A DNA stretch of 64,000 nt from Ixodes scapularis. Taxonomy: Eukaryota > Arthropoda > Arachnida > Ixodida > Ixodidae. The DNA is taken from contig NW_024609949.1 in assembly GCF_016920785.2 (NCBI RefSeq), positions 159,382 through 223,381 on the forward strand. The letters run 5' to 3'. The notes under the pieces were generated by a model, which was not told the origin of the DNA, did no database searches, and saw only the letters and a program-made list of their open reading frames with translations. Below, piece by piece: positions 15,401 through 29,279 of the stretch; the stretch's first letter is position 1; every line of letters starts with the position of its first letter. A program made the translations under genes and the position numbers.

Positions 15401-15818
15401 GAACATTATTTCAATACATGAAGCAAGCACTTCCTAAAATGAGGTTGGTTAGGGTGGAAAATGTCAGTGCCATCTGATTCCAGATGATTGAAGTAGTTTT
15501 GCAGTCGGCCCGAGGGTGACATGAAATCGCTGTAATTGACATGGAAAGTGCGACTAGAACGAACTTTTCTCCCGGGTATATGATAGTTAATAGTTGCAAA
15601 GCATGAACATTATTTCAATACATGAAGCAAGCACTTCCTAAAATGAGGTTGGTTAGGGTGGAAAATATAAGTGCCATCTGATTCCAGATGATTGAAGTAG
15701 TTTTGCAGTCGGCCCGAGGGTGACGTGAAATCGCTGTAATTGACATGGAAAGTGCAACTAGAACGAACTTTTCTACCCGGTATATGATAGTTAATAGTTG
15801 CAAAGCATGAACATTATT
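9497..15818. repeat. Higher-order repeat: two copies of a 15-monomer (3059-bp) unit, second with an extra monomer
   Basis: Variants recur 3059 bp apart: gaagttggtt (9701, 12760), cttccttaaatg (about 9924, 12983), aggctgg (10109, 13168), the 203-bp marker monomer (11740, 14799) and ttaggatgg (11944, 15003). From the ctcccggg and tacccggt variants on, the spacing rises to 3263 bp. That is one added monomer, at about 15207-15410. Limits are approximate. Confidence 0.8.
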
Positions 15819-17653
15819 TCAATACATGAAGCAAGCACTTCCTAAAATGAGGTTGGTTAGGGTGGAAAATGTCAGTGCCATCTGATTCCAGATGATTGAA
15901 GTAGTTTTGCAGTCGGCCCGAGGGTGACGTGAAATCGCTGTAATTGACATGGAAAGTGCGACTAGAACGAACTTTTCTACCGGGTATATGATAGTTAATA
16001 GCTGCAAAGCATGACCATTATTTCAATACATGAAGCAAGCACTTCCTAAAATGAGGTTGGTTAGGGTGGAAAATATCAATGCCATCTGATTCCAGATGAT
16101 TGAACTAGTTTTGCAGTCGGCCCGAGGGTGACGTGAAATCGCTGTAATTGACATGGAAAGTGCGACTAGAACGAACTTTTCTACCGGGTATATGATAGTT
16201 AATAGTTGCAAGCATGAACATTATTTCAATACATGAAGCAAGCACTTCCTAAAATGAGGTTGGTTAGGGTGGAAAATGTCAATGCCATCTGATTCCAGAT
16301 GATTGAAGTAGTTTTGCAGTCGGCCCGAGGGTGACGTGAAATCGCTGTAATTGACATGGAAAGTGCGACTAGAACGAACTTTTCTACCGGGTATATGATA
16401 GTTAATAGTTGCAAAGCATGAACATTATTTCAATACATGAAGCAAGCACTTCCTGAAATGAGGTTGGTTAGGGTGGAAAATGTCAATGCCATCTGATTCC
16501 AGATGATTGAAGTAGTTTTGCAGTCGGCCCGAGGGTGACGTGAAATCGCTGTAATTGACATGGAAAGTGCGACTAGAACGAACTTTTCTACCGGTTATAT
16601 GATAGTTAATAGTTGCAAAGCATGAACATTATTTCAATACATGAAGCAACAACTTCCTAAAATGAGGTTGGTTAGGGTGGAAAATGTCAATGCCATCTGA
16701 TTCCAGATGATTGAAGTAGTTTTGCAGTCGGCCCGAGGGTGACGTGAAATCGCTGTAATTGACATGGAAAGTGCGACTAGAACGAACTTTTCTACCGGGT
16801 ATATGATAGTTAATAGTTGCAAAGCATGAACATTATTTCAATACATGAAGCAAGCACTTCCTAAAATGAGGTTGGTTAGGGTGGAAAATGTCAATGCCAT
16901 CTGATTCCAGATGATTGAAGTAGTTTTGCAGTCGGCCCGAGGGTGACGTGAAATCGCTGTAATTGACATGGAAAGTGCGACTAGAACGAACTTTTCTACC
17001 GGGTATATGATAGTTAATAGTTGCAAAGCATGAACATTATTTCAATACATGAAGCAAGCACTTCCTAAAATGAAGTTGGTTAGGGTGGAAAATGTCAATG
17101 CCATCTGATTTCAGATGATTGAAGTAGTTTTGCAGTCGGCCCGAGGGTGACGTGAAATCGCCGTAATTGACATGGAAAGTGCGACTAGAACGAACTTTTC
17201 TACCGGGTATATGATAGTTAATAGTTGCAAAGCATGAACATTATTTCAATACATAAAGCAAGCACTTCCTTAAATGAGGTTGGTTAGGGTGGAAAATGTC
17301 AATGCCATCTGATTCCAGATGATTGAAGTAGTTTTGCAGTCGGCCCGAGGGTGACGTGAAATCGCTGTAATTGACATGGAAAGTGCGACCAGAACGAACT
17401 TTTCTACCGGGTATATGATAGTTAATAGTTGCAAAGCATGAACATTATTTCAATACATGAAGCAAGCACTTCCTAAAATGAGGTTGGTTAGGCTGGAAAA
17501 TGTCAATGCCATCTGATTCCAGATGATTGAAGTAGTTTTGCAGTCGGCCCGAGGGTGACGTGAAATCGCTGTAATTGACATGGAAAGTGCGACTAGAACG
17601 AACTTTTCTACCGGGTATATGATAGTTAATAGTTGCAAAGCATGAACATTATT

Positions 17654-20600
17654 TCAATACATGAAGCAAGCACTTCCTAAAATGAGGTTGGTTAGGGTGG
17701 AAAATGTCAATGCCATCTGATTCCAGATGATTGAAGTAGTTTTGCAGTCGGCCCGAGGGTGACGTGAAATCGCTGTAATTGACATGGAAAGTGCGACTAG
17801 AACGAACTTTTCTACCGGGTATATGATAGTTAATAGTTGCAAAGCATGAACATTATTTCAATACATGAAGCAAGCACTTCCTAAAATGAGGTTGGTTAGG
17901 GTGGAAAATGTCAATGCCATCTGATTCCAGATGATTGAAGTAGTTTTGCAGTCGGCCCGAGGGTGACGTGAAATCGCTGTAATTGACATGGAAAGTGCGA
18001 CTAGAACGAACTTTTCTACCGGCTATATGATAGTTAATAGTTGCAAAGCATGAACATTATTTCAATACATGAAGCAAGCACTTCCTAAAATGAGGTTGGT
18101 TAGGGTGGAAAATGCCAATGCCATCTGATTCCAGATGATTGAAGTAGTTTTGCAGTCGGCCCGAGGGTGACGTGAAATCGCTGTAATTGACATGGAAAGT
18201 GCGACTAGAACGAACTTTTCTACCGGGTATATGATAGTTAATAGTTGCAAAGCATGAACATTATTTCAATACATGAAGCAAGCACTTCCTAAAATGAGGT
18301 TGGTTAGGGTGGAAAATGTCAATGCCATCTGATTCCAGATGATTGAAGTAGTTTTGCAGTCGGCCCGAGGGTGACGTGAAATCGCTGTAATTGACATGGA
18401 AAGTGCGACTAGAACGAACTTTTCTACCGGGTATATGATAGTTAATAGTTGCAAAGCATGAACATTATTTCAATACATGAAGCAAGCACTTCCTAAAATG
18501 AGGTTGGTTAGGGTGGAAAATGTCAATGCCATCTGATTCCAGATGATTGAAGTAGTTTTGCAGTCGGCCCGAGGGTGACGTGAAATCGCTGTAATTGACA
18601 TGGAAAGTGCGACTAGAACGAACTTTTCTACCGGGTATATGATAGTTAATAGTTGCAAAGCATGAACATTATTTCAATACATGAAGCAAGCACTTCCTAA
18701 AATGAGGTTGGTTAGGGTGGAAAATGTCAAGGCCATCTGATTCCAGATGATTGAAGTAGTTTTGCAGTCGGCCCGAGGGTGACGTGAAATCGCTGTAATT
18801 GACATGGAAAGTGCGACTAGAACGAACTTTTCTACCGGGTATATGATAGTTAATAGTTGCAAAGCATGAACATTATTTCAATACATGAAGCAAGCACTTC
18901 CTAAAATGAGGTTGGTTAGGGTGGAAAATGTCAATGCCATCTGATTCCAGATGATTGAAGTAGTTTTGCAGTCGGCCCGAGGGTGACGTGAAATCGCTGT
19001 AATTGACATGGAAAGTGCGACTAGAACGAACTTTTCTACCGGGTATATGATAGTTAATAGTTGCAAAGCATGAACATTATTTCAATACATGAAGCAAGCA
19101 CTTCCTAAAATGAGGTTGGTTAGGGTGGAAAATGTCAATGCCATCTGATTCCAGATGATTGAAGTAGTTTTGCAGTCGGCCCGAGGGTGACGTGAAATCG
19201 CTGTAATAGACATGGAAAGTGCGACTAGAACGAGCTTTTCTACCGGGTATATGATAGTTAATAGTTGCAAAGCATGAACATTATTTCAATACATGAAGCA
19301 AGCACTTCCTAAAATGAGGTTGGTTAGGGTGGAAAATGTCAATGCCATCTGATTCCAGATGATTGAAGTAGTTTTGCAGTCGGCCGAAGGTGACGTGAAA
19401 TCGCTTTAATTGACATGGAAAGTGCGACTAGAACGAACTTTTCTACCGGGTATATGATAGTTAATAGTTGCAAAGCATGAACATTATTTCAATACATGAA
19501 GCAAGCACTTCCTAAAATGAGGTTGGTTAGGGTGGAAAATGTCAATGCCATCTGATTCCAGATGATTGAAGTAGTTTTGCAGTCGGCCCGAGGGTGACGT
19601 GAAATCGCTGTAATTGACATGGAAAGTGCGACTAGAACGAACTTTTCTACCGGGTATATGATAGTTAATAGTTGCAAAGCATGAACATTATTTCAATACA
19701 TGAAGCAAGCACTTCCTAAAATGAGGTTGGTTAGGGTGGAAAATGTCAATGCCATCTGATTCCAGATGATTGAAGTAGTTTTGCAGTCGGCCCGAGGGTG
19801 ACGTGAAATCGCTGTAATTGACATGGAAAGTGCGACTAGAACGAACTTTTCTACCGGGTATATGATAGTTAATAGTTGCAAAGCATGAACATTATTTCAA
19901 TACATGAAGCAAGCACTTCCTAAAATGAGGTTGGTTAGGGTGGAAAATGTCAATGCCATCTGATTCCAGATGATTGAAGTAGTTTTGCAGTCGGCCCGAG
20001 GGTGACGTGAAATCGCTGTAATTGACATGGAAAGTGCGACTAGAACGAACTTTTCTACCGGCTATATGATAGTTAATAGTTGCAAAGCATGAACATTATT
20101 TCAATACATGAAGCAAGCACTTCCTAAAATGAGGTTGGTTAGGGTGGAAAATGCCAATGCCATCTGATTCCAGATGATTGAAGTAGTTTTGCAGTCGGCC
20201 CGAGGGTGACGTGAAATCGCTGTAATTGACATGGAAAGTGCGACTAGAACGAACTTTTCTACCGGGTATATGATAGTTAATAGTTGCAAAGCATGAACAT
20301 TATTTCAATACATGAAGCAAGCACTTCCTAAAATGAGGTTGGTTAGGGTGGAAAATGTCAATGCCATCTGATTCCAGATGATTGAAGTAGTTTTGCAGTC
20401 GGCCCGAGGGTGACGTGAAATCGCTGTAATTGACATGGAAAGTGCGACTAGAACGAACTTTTCTACCGGGTATATGATAGTTAATAGTTGCAAAGCATGA
20501 ACATTATTTCAATACATGAAGCAAGCACTTCCTAAAATGAGGTTGGTTAGGGTGGAAAATGTCAATGCCATCTGATTCCAGATGATTGAAGTAGTTTTGC

Positions 20601-21935
20601 AGTCGGCCCGAGGGTGACGTGAAATCGCTGTAATTGACATGGAAAGTGCGACTAGAACGAACTTTTCTACCGGGTATATGATAGTTAATAGTTGCAAAGC
20701 ATGAACATTATTTCAATACATGAAGCAAGCACTTCCTAAAATGAGGTTGGTTAGGGTGGAAAATGTCAAGGCCATCTGATTCCAGATGATTGAAGTAGTT
20801 TTGCAGTCGGCCCGAGGGTGACGTGAAATCGCTGTAATTGACATGGAAAGTGCGACTAGAACGAACTTTTCTACCGGGTATATGATAGTTAATAGTTGCA
20901 AAGCATGAACATTATTTCAATACATGAAGCAAGCACTTCCTAAAATGAGGTTGGTTAGGGTGGAAAATGTCAATGCCATCTGATTCCAGATGATTGAAGT
21001 AGTTTTGCAGTCGGCCCGAGGGTGACGTGAAATCGCTGTAATTGACATGGAAAGTGCGACTAGAACGAACTTTTCTACCGGGTATATGATAGTTAATAGT
21101 TGCAAAGCATGAACATTATTTCAATACATGAAGCAAGCACTTCCTAAAATGAGGTTGGTTAGGGTGGAAAATGTCAATGCCATCTGATTCCAGATGATTG
21201 AAGTAGTTTTGCAGTCGGCCCGAGGGTGACGTGAAATCGCTGTAATAGACATGGAAAGTGCGACTAGAACGAGCTTTTCTACCGGGTATATGATAGTTAA
21301 TAGTTGCAAAGCATGAACATTATTTCAATACATGAAGCAAGCACTTCCTAAAATGAGGTTGGTTAGGGTGGAAAATGTCAATGCCATCTGATTCCAGATG
21401 ATTGAAGTAGTTTTGCAGTCGGCCGAAGGTGACGTGAAATCGCTTTAATTGACATGGAAAGTGCGACTAGAACGAACTTTTCTACCGGGTATATGATAGT
21501 TAATAGTTGCAAAGCATGAACATTATTTCAATACATGAAGCAAGCACTTCCTAAAATGAGGTTGGTTAGGGTGGAAAATGTCAATGCCATCTGATTCCAG
21601 ATGATTGAAGTAGTTTTGCAGTCGGCCCGAGGGTGACGTGAAATCGCTGTAATTGACATGGAAAGTGCGACTAGAACGAACTTTTCTACCGGGTATATGA
21701 TAGTTAATAGTTGCAAAGCATGAACATTATTTCAATACATGAAGCAAGCACTTCCTAAAATGAGGTTGGTTAGGGTGGAAAATGTCAATGCCATCTGATT
21801 CCAGATGATTGAAGTAGTTTTGCAGTCGGCCCGAGGGTGACGTGAAATCGCTGTAATTGACATGGAAAGTGCGACTAGAACGAACTTTTCTACCGGGTAT
21901 ATGATAGTTAATAGTTGCAAAGCATGAACATTATT
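17654..21935. repeat. Higher-order repeat: two copies of a 10-monomer (2039-bp) unit
   Basis: Variants recur 2039 bp apart: ccggctatatg (about 18019, 20058), aatgccaatgcc (about 18113, 20152), tcaaggcc (about 18727, 20766), acgagctttt (19231, 21270) and the 203-bp marker monomer (19285, 21324). The unit is 10 x 204 minus 1. Confidence 0.88.
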
Positions 21936-22334
21936 TCAATACATGAAGCAAGCACTTCCTAAAATGAGGTTGGTTAGGCTGGAAAATGTCAATGCCATCT
22001 GATTCCAGATGATTGAAGTAGTTTTGCAGTCGGCCCGAGGGTGACGTGAAATCGCTGTAATTGACATGGAAAGTGCGACTAGAACGAACTTTTCTACCGG
22101 GTATATGATAGTTAATAGTTGCAAAGCATGAACATTATTTCAATACATGAAGCAAGCACTTCCTAAAATGAGGTTGGTTAGGGTGGAAAATGTCAATGCC
22201 ATCTGATTCCAGATGATTGAAGTAGTTTTGCAGTCGGCCCGAGGGTGACGTGAAATCGCTGTAATTGACATGGAAAGTGCGACTAGAACGAACTTTTCTA
22301 CCGGGTATATGATAGTTAATAGTTGCAAAGCATG

Positions 22335-25300
22335 AGCATTATTTCAATACATGAAGCAAGCACTTCCTAAAATGAGGTTGGTTAGGGTGGAAAATGTCAA
22401 TGCCATCTGATTCCAGATGATTGAAGTAGTTTTGCAGTCGGCCCGAGGGTGACGTGAAATTGCTGTAATTGACATGGAAAGTGCGACTAGAACGAACTTT
22501 TCTACCGGGTATATGATAGTTAATAGTTGCAAAGCATGAACATTATTTCAATACATGAAGCAAGCACTTCCTAAAATGAGGTTGGTTAGGGTGGAAAATG
22601 TCAGTGCCATCTGATTCCAGATGATTGAAGTAGTTTTGCAGTCGGCCCGAGGATGACGTGAAATCGCTGTAATTGACATGGAAAGTGCGACTAGAACGAA
22701 CTTTTCTACCGGGTATATGATAGTTAATAGTTGCAAAGCATGAACATTATTTCAATACATGAAGCAAGCACTTCCTAAAATGAGGTTGGTTAGGGTGGAA
22801 AATGTCAATGCCATCTGGTTCCAGATGATTGAAGTAGTTTTGCAGTCGGCCCGAGGGTGACGTGAAATCGCTGTAATTGACATGGAAAGTGCGACTAGAA
22901 CGAACTTTTCTACCGGGTATATGATAGTTAATAGTTGCAAAGCATGAACATTATTTCAATACATGAAGCAAGCACTTCCTAAAATGAGGTTGGTTAGGGT
23001 GGAAAATGTCAGTGCCATCTGATTCCAGATGATTGAAGTAGTTTTGCAGTCGGCCCGAGGATGACGTGAAATCGCTGTAATTGACATGGAAAGTGCGACT
23101 AGAACGAACTTTTCTACCGGGTATATGATAGTTAATAGTTGCAAAGCATGAACATTATTTCAATACATGAAGCAAGCACTTCCTAAAATGAGGTTGGTTA
23201 GGGTGGAAAATGTCAGTGCCATCTGATTCCAGATGATTGAAGTAGTTTTGCAGTCGGCCCGAGGGTGACGTGAAATCGCTGTAATTGACATGGAAAGTGC
23301 GACTAGAACGAACTTTTCTACCGGGTATATGATAGTTAATAGTTGCAAAGCATGAACATTATTTCAATACATGAAGCAAGCACTTCCTAAAATGAGGTTG
23401 GTTAGGGTGGAAAATGTCAATGCCATCTGATTCCAGATGATTGAAGTAGTTTTGCAGTCGGCCCGAGGGTGACGTGAAATCGCTGTAATTGACATGGAAA
23501 GTGCGACTAGAACGAACTTTTCTACCGGGTATATGATAGTTAATAGTTGCAAAGCATGAACATTATTTCAATACATGAAGCAAGCACTTCCTAAAATGAG
23601 GTTGGTTAGGGTGGAAAATGTCAGTGCCATCTGATTCCAGATGATTGAAGTAGTTTTGCAGTCGGCCCGAGGATGACGTGAAATCGCTGTAATTGACATG
23701 GAAAGTGCGACTAGAACGAACTTTTCTACCGGGTATATGATAGTTAATAGTTGCAAAGCATGAACATTATTTCAATACATGAAGCAAGCACTTCCTAAAA
23801 TGAGGTTGGTTAGGGTGGAAAATGTCAATGCCATCTGATTCCAGATGATTGAAGTTGTTTTGCAGTCGGCCCGAGGGTGACGTGAAATCGCTGTAATTGA
23901 CATGGAAAGTGCGACTAGAACGAACTTTTCTACCGGGTATATGATAGTTAATAGTTGCAAAGCATGAACATTATTTCAATACATGAAGCAAGCACTTCCT
24001 AAAATGAGGTTGGTTAGGGTGGAAAATGTCAATGCCATCTGATTCCAGATGATTGAAGTAGTTTTGCAGTCGGCCCGAGGGTGACGTGAAATCGCTGTAA
24101 TTGACATGGAAAGTGCGACTAGAACGAACTTTTCTACCGGGTATATGATAGTTAATAGTTGCAAAGCATGAACATTATTTCAATACATGAAGCAAGCACT
24201 TCCTAAAATGAGGTTGGTTAGGGTGGAAAATGTCAATGCCATCTGATTCCAGATGATTGAAGTAGTTTTGCAGTCGGCCCGAGGATGACGTGAAATCGCT
24301 GTAATTGACATGGAAAGTGCGACTAGAACGAACTTTTCTACCGGGTATATGATAGTTAATAGTTGCAAAGCATGAACATTATTTCAATACATGAAGCAAG
24401 CACTTCCTAAAATGAGGTTGGTTAGGGTGGAAAATGTCAATGCCATCTGATTCCAGATTATTGAAGTAGTTTTGCAGTCGGCCCAAGGGTGACGTGAAAT
24501 CGCTGTAATTGACATGGAAAGTGCGACTAGAACGAACTTTTCTACCGGGTATATGATAGTCAATAGTTGCAAAGCATGAACATTATTTCAATACATGAAG
24601 CAAGCACTTCCTAAAATGAGGTTGGTTAGGGTGGAAAATGTCAATGCCACCTGATTCCAGATGATTGAAGTAGTTTTGCAGTCGGCCCGAGGGTGACGTG
24701 AAATCGCTGTAATTGACATGGAAAGTGCGACTAGAACGAACTTTTCTACCGGGTATATGATAGTTAATAGTTGCAAAGCATGAACATTATTTCAATACAT
24801 GAAGCAAGCACTTCCTAAAATGAGGTTGGTTAGGGTGGAAAATGTCAATGCCATCTGATTCCAGATGATTGAAGTAGTTTTGCAGTCGGCCCGAGGATGA
24901 CGTGAAATCGCTGTAATTGACATGGAAAGTGCGACTAGAACGAACTTTTCTACCGGGTATATGATAGTTAATAGTTGCGAAGCATGAACATTATTTCAAT
25001 ACATGAAGCAAGCACTTCCTAAAATGAGGTTGGTTAGGGTGGAAAATGTCAATGCCATCTGATTCCAGATGATTGAAGTAGTTTTGCAGTCGGCCCGAGG
25101 ATGACGTGAAATCGCTGTAATTGACATGGAAAGTGCGTCTAGAACGAACTTTTCTACCGGGTATATGATAGTTAATAGTTGCAAAGCATGAACATTATTT
25201 CAATACATGAAGCAAGCACTTCCTAAAATGAGGTTGGTTAGGGTGGAAAATGTCAGTGCCATCTGATTCCAGATGATTGAAGTAGTTTTGCAGTCGGCCC

Positions 25301-28300
25301 GAGGGTGACGTGAAATCGCTGTAATTGACATGGAAAGTGCGACTAGAACGAACTTTTCTACCGGGTATATGATAGTTAATAGTTGCAAAGCATGAACATT
25401 ATTTCAATACATGAAGCAAGCACTTCCTAAAATGAGGTTGGTTAGGGTGGAAAATGTCAATGCCATCTGATTCCAGATGATTGAAGTAGTTTTGCAGTCG
25501 GCCCGAGGGTGACGTGAAATCGCTGTAATTGACATGGAAAGTGCGACTAGAACGAACTTTTCTACCGGGTATATGATAGTTAAAAGTTGCAAAGCATGAA
25601 CATTATTTCAATACATGAAGCAAGCACTTCCTAAAATGAGGTTGGTTAGGGTGGAAAATGTCAGTGCCATCTGATTCCAGATGATTGAAGTAGTTTTGCA
25701 GTCGGCCCGAGGGTGACGTGAAATCGCTGTAATTGACATGGAAAGTGCGACTAGAACGAACTTTTCTACCGGGTATATGATAGTTAATAGTTGCAAAGCA
25801 TGAGCATTATTTCAATACATGAAGCAAGCACTTCCTAAAATGAGGTTGGTTAGGGTGGAAAATGTCAGTGCCATCTGATTCCAGATGATTGAAGTAGTTT
25901 TGCAGTCGGCCCGAGGGTGACGTGAAATTGCTGTAATTGACATGGAAAGTGCGACTAGAACGAACTTTTCTACCGGGTATATGATAGTTAATAGTTGCAA
26001 AGCATGAACATTATTTCAATACATGAAGCAAGCACTTCCTAAAATGAGGTTGGTTAGGGTGGAAAATGTCAGTGCCATCTGATTCCAGATGATTGAAGTA
26101 GTTTTGCAGTCGGCCCGAGGATGACGTGAAATCGCTGTAATTGACATGGAAAGTGCGACTAGAACGAACTTTTCTACCGGGTATATGATAGTTAATAGTT
26201 GCAAAGCATGAACATTATTTCAATACATGAAGCAAGCACTTCCTAAAATGAGGTTGGTTAGGGTGGAAAATGTCAATGCCATCTGGTTCCAGATGATTGA
26301 AGTAGTTTTGCAGTCGGCCCGAGGGTGACGTGAAATCGCTGTAATTGACATGGAAAGTGCGACTAGAACGAACTTTTCTACCGGGTATATGATAGTTAAT
26401 AGTTGCAAAGCATGAACATTATTTCAATACATGAAGCAAGCACTTCCTAAAATGAGGTTGGTTAGGGTGGAAAATGTCAGTGCCATCTGATTCCAGATGA
26501 TTGAAGTAGTTTTGCAGTCGGCCCGAGGATGACGTGAAATCGCTGTAATTGACATGGAAAGTGCGACTAGAACGAACTTTTCTACCGGGTATATCATAGT
26601 TAATAGTTGCAAAGCATGAACATTATTTCAATACATGAAGCAAGCACTTCCTAAAATGAGGTTGGTTAGGGTGGAAAATGTCAGTGCCATCTGATTCCAG
26701 ATGATTGAAGTAGTTTTGCAGTCGGCCCGAGGGTGACGTGAAATCGCTGTAATTGACATGGAAAGTGCGACTAGAACGAACTTTTCTACCGGGTATATGA
26801 TAGTTAATAGTTGCAAAGCATGAACATTATTTCAATACATGAAGCAAGCACTTCCTAAAATGAGGTTGGTTAGGGTGGAAAATGTCAATGCCATCTGATT
26901 CCAGATGATTGAAGTAGTTTTGCAGTCGGCCCGAGGGTGACGTGAAATCGCTGTAATTGACATGGAAAGTGCGACTAGAACGAACTTTTCTACCGGGTAT
27001 ATGATAGTTAATAGTTGCAAAGCATGAACATTATTTCAATACATGAAGCAAGCACTTCCTAAAATGAGGTTGGTTAGGGTGGAAAATGTCAGTGCCATCT
27101 GATTCCAGATGATTGAAGTAGTTTTGCAGTCGGCCCGAGGATGACGTGAAATCGCTGTAATTGACATGGAAAGTGCGACTAGAACGAACTTTTCTACCGG
27201 GTATATGATAGTTAATAGTTGCAAAGCATGAACATTATTTCAATACATGAAGCAAGCACTTCCTAAAATGAGGTTGGTTAGGGTGGAAAATGTCAATGCC
27301 ATCTGATTCCAGATGATTGAAGTAGTTTTGCAGTCGGCCCGAGGGTGACGTGAAATCGCTGTAATTGACATGGAAAGTGCGACTAGAACGAACTTTTCTA
27401 CCGGGTATATGATAGTTAATAGTTGCAAAGCATGAACATTATTTCAATACATGAAGCAAGCACTTCCTAAAATGAGGTTGGTTAGGGTGGAAAATGTCAA
27501 TGCCATCTGATTCCAGATGATTGAAGTAGTTTTGCAGTCGGCCCGAGGGTGACGTGAAATCGCTGTAATTGACATGGAAAGTGCGACTAGAACGAACTTT
27601 TCTACCGGGTATATCATAGTTAATAGTTGCAAAGCATGAACATTATTTCAATACATGAAGCAAGCACTTCCTAAAATGAGGTTGGTTAGGGTGGAAAATG
27701 TCAATGCCATCTGATTCCAGATGATTGAAGTAGTTTTGCAGTCGGCCCGAGGATGACGTGAAATCGCTGTAATTGACATGGAAAGTGCGACTAGAACGAA
27801 CTTTTCTACCGGGTATATGATAGTTAATAGTTGCAAAGCATGAACATTATTTCAATACATGAAGCAAGCACTTCCTAAAATGAGGTTGGTTAGGGTGGAA
27901 AATGTCAATGCCATCTGATTCCAGATTATTGAAGTAGTTTTGCAGTCGGCCCAAGGGTGACGTGAAATCGCTGTAATTGACATGGAAAGTGCGACTAGAA
28001 CGAACTTTTCTACCGGGTATATGATAGTCAATAGTTGCAAAGCATGAACATTATTTCAATACATGAAGCAAGCACTTCCTAAAATGAGGTTGGTTAGGGT
28101 GGAAAATGTCAATGCCACCTGATTCCAGATGATTGAAGTAGTTTTGCAGTCGGCCCGAGGGTGACGTGAAACCGCTGTAATTGACATGGAAAGTGCGACT
28201 AGAACGAACTTTTCTACCGGGTATATGATAGTTAATAGTTGCAAAGCATGAACATTATTTCAATACATGAAGCAAGCACTTCCTAAAATGAGGTTGGTTA

Positions 28301-29279
28301 GGGTGGAAAATGTCAATGCCATCTGATTCCAGATGATTGAAGTAGTTTTGCAGTCGGCCCGAGGATGACGTGAAATCGCTGTAATTGACATGGAAAGTGC
28401 GACTAGAACGAACTTTTCTACCGGGTATATGATAGTTAATAGTTGCGAAGCATGAACATTATTTCAATACATGAAGCAAGCACTTCCTAAAATGAGGTTG
28501 GTTAGGGTGGAAAATGTCAATGCCATCTGATTCCAGATGATTGAAGTAGTTTTGCAGTCGGCCCGAGGATGACGTGAAATCGCTGTAATTGACATGGAAA
28601 GTGCGTCTAGAACGAACTTTTCTACCGGGTATATGATAGTTAATAGTTGCAAAGCATGAACATTATTTCAATACATGAAGCAAGCACTTCCTAAAATGAG
28701 GTTGGTTAGGGTGGAAAATGTCAGTGCCATCTGATTCCAGATGATTGAAGTAGTTTTGCAGTCGGCCCGAGGGTGACGTGAAATCGCTGTAATTGACATG
28801 GAAAGTGCGACTAGAACGAACTTTTCTACCGGGTATATGATAGTTAATAGTTGCAAAGCATGAACATTATTTCAATACATGAAGCAAGCACTTCCTAAAA
28901 TGAGGTTGGTTAGGGTGGAAAATGTCAATGCCATCTGATTCCAGATGATTGAAGTAGTTTTGCAGTCGGCCCGAGGGTGACGTGAAATCGCTGTAATTGA
29001 CATGGAAAGTGCGACTAGAACGAACTTTTCTACCGGGTATATGATAGTTAAAAGTTGCAAAGCATGAACATTATTTCAATACATGAAGCAAGCACTTCCT
29101 AAAATGAGGTTGGTTAGGGTGGAAAATGTCAGTGCCATCTGATTCCAGATGATTGAAGTAGTTTTGCAGTCGGCCCGAGGGTGACGTGAAATCGCTGTAA
29201 TTGACATGGAAAGTGCGACTAGAACGAACTTTTCTACCGGGTATATGATAGTTAATAGTTGCAAAGCATGAACATTATT
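22335..29279. repeat. Higher-order repeat: two copies of a 17-monomer (3468-bp) unit
   Basis: Variants recur exactly 3468 bp apart: ctggttcc (22817, 26285), ggcccaagg (24481, 27949), ccacctgatt (24648, 28116), gcgaagcatg (24978, 28446), gcgtctaga (25137, 28605) and gttaaaagttg (25580, 29048). No 203-bp marker monomer occurs here. A separate atatcatag variant recurs 5 monomers apart (26592, 27612) inside the second copy only, so it arose after that duplication. Confidence 0.88.
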
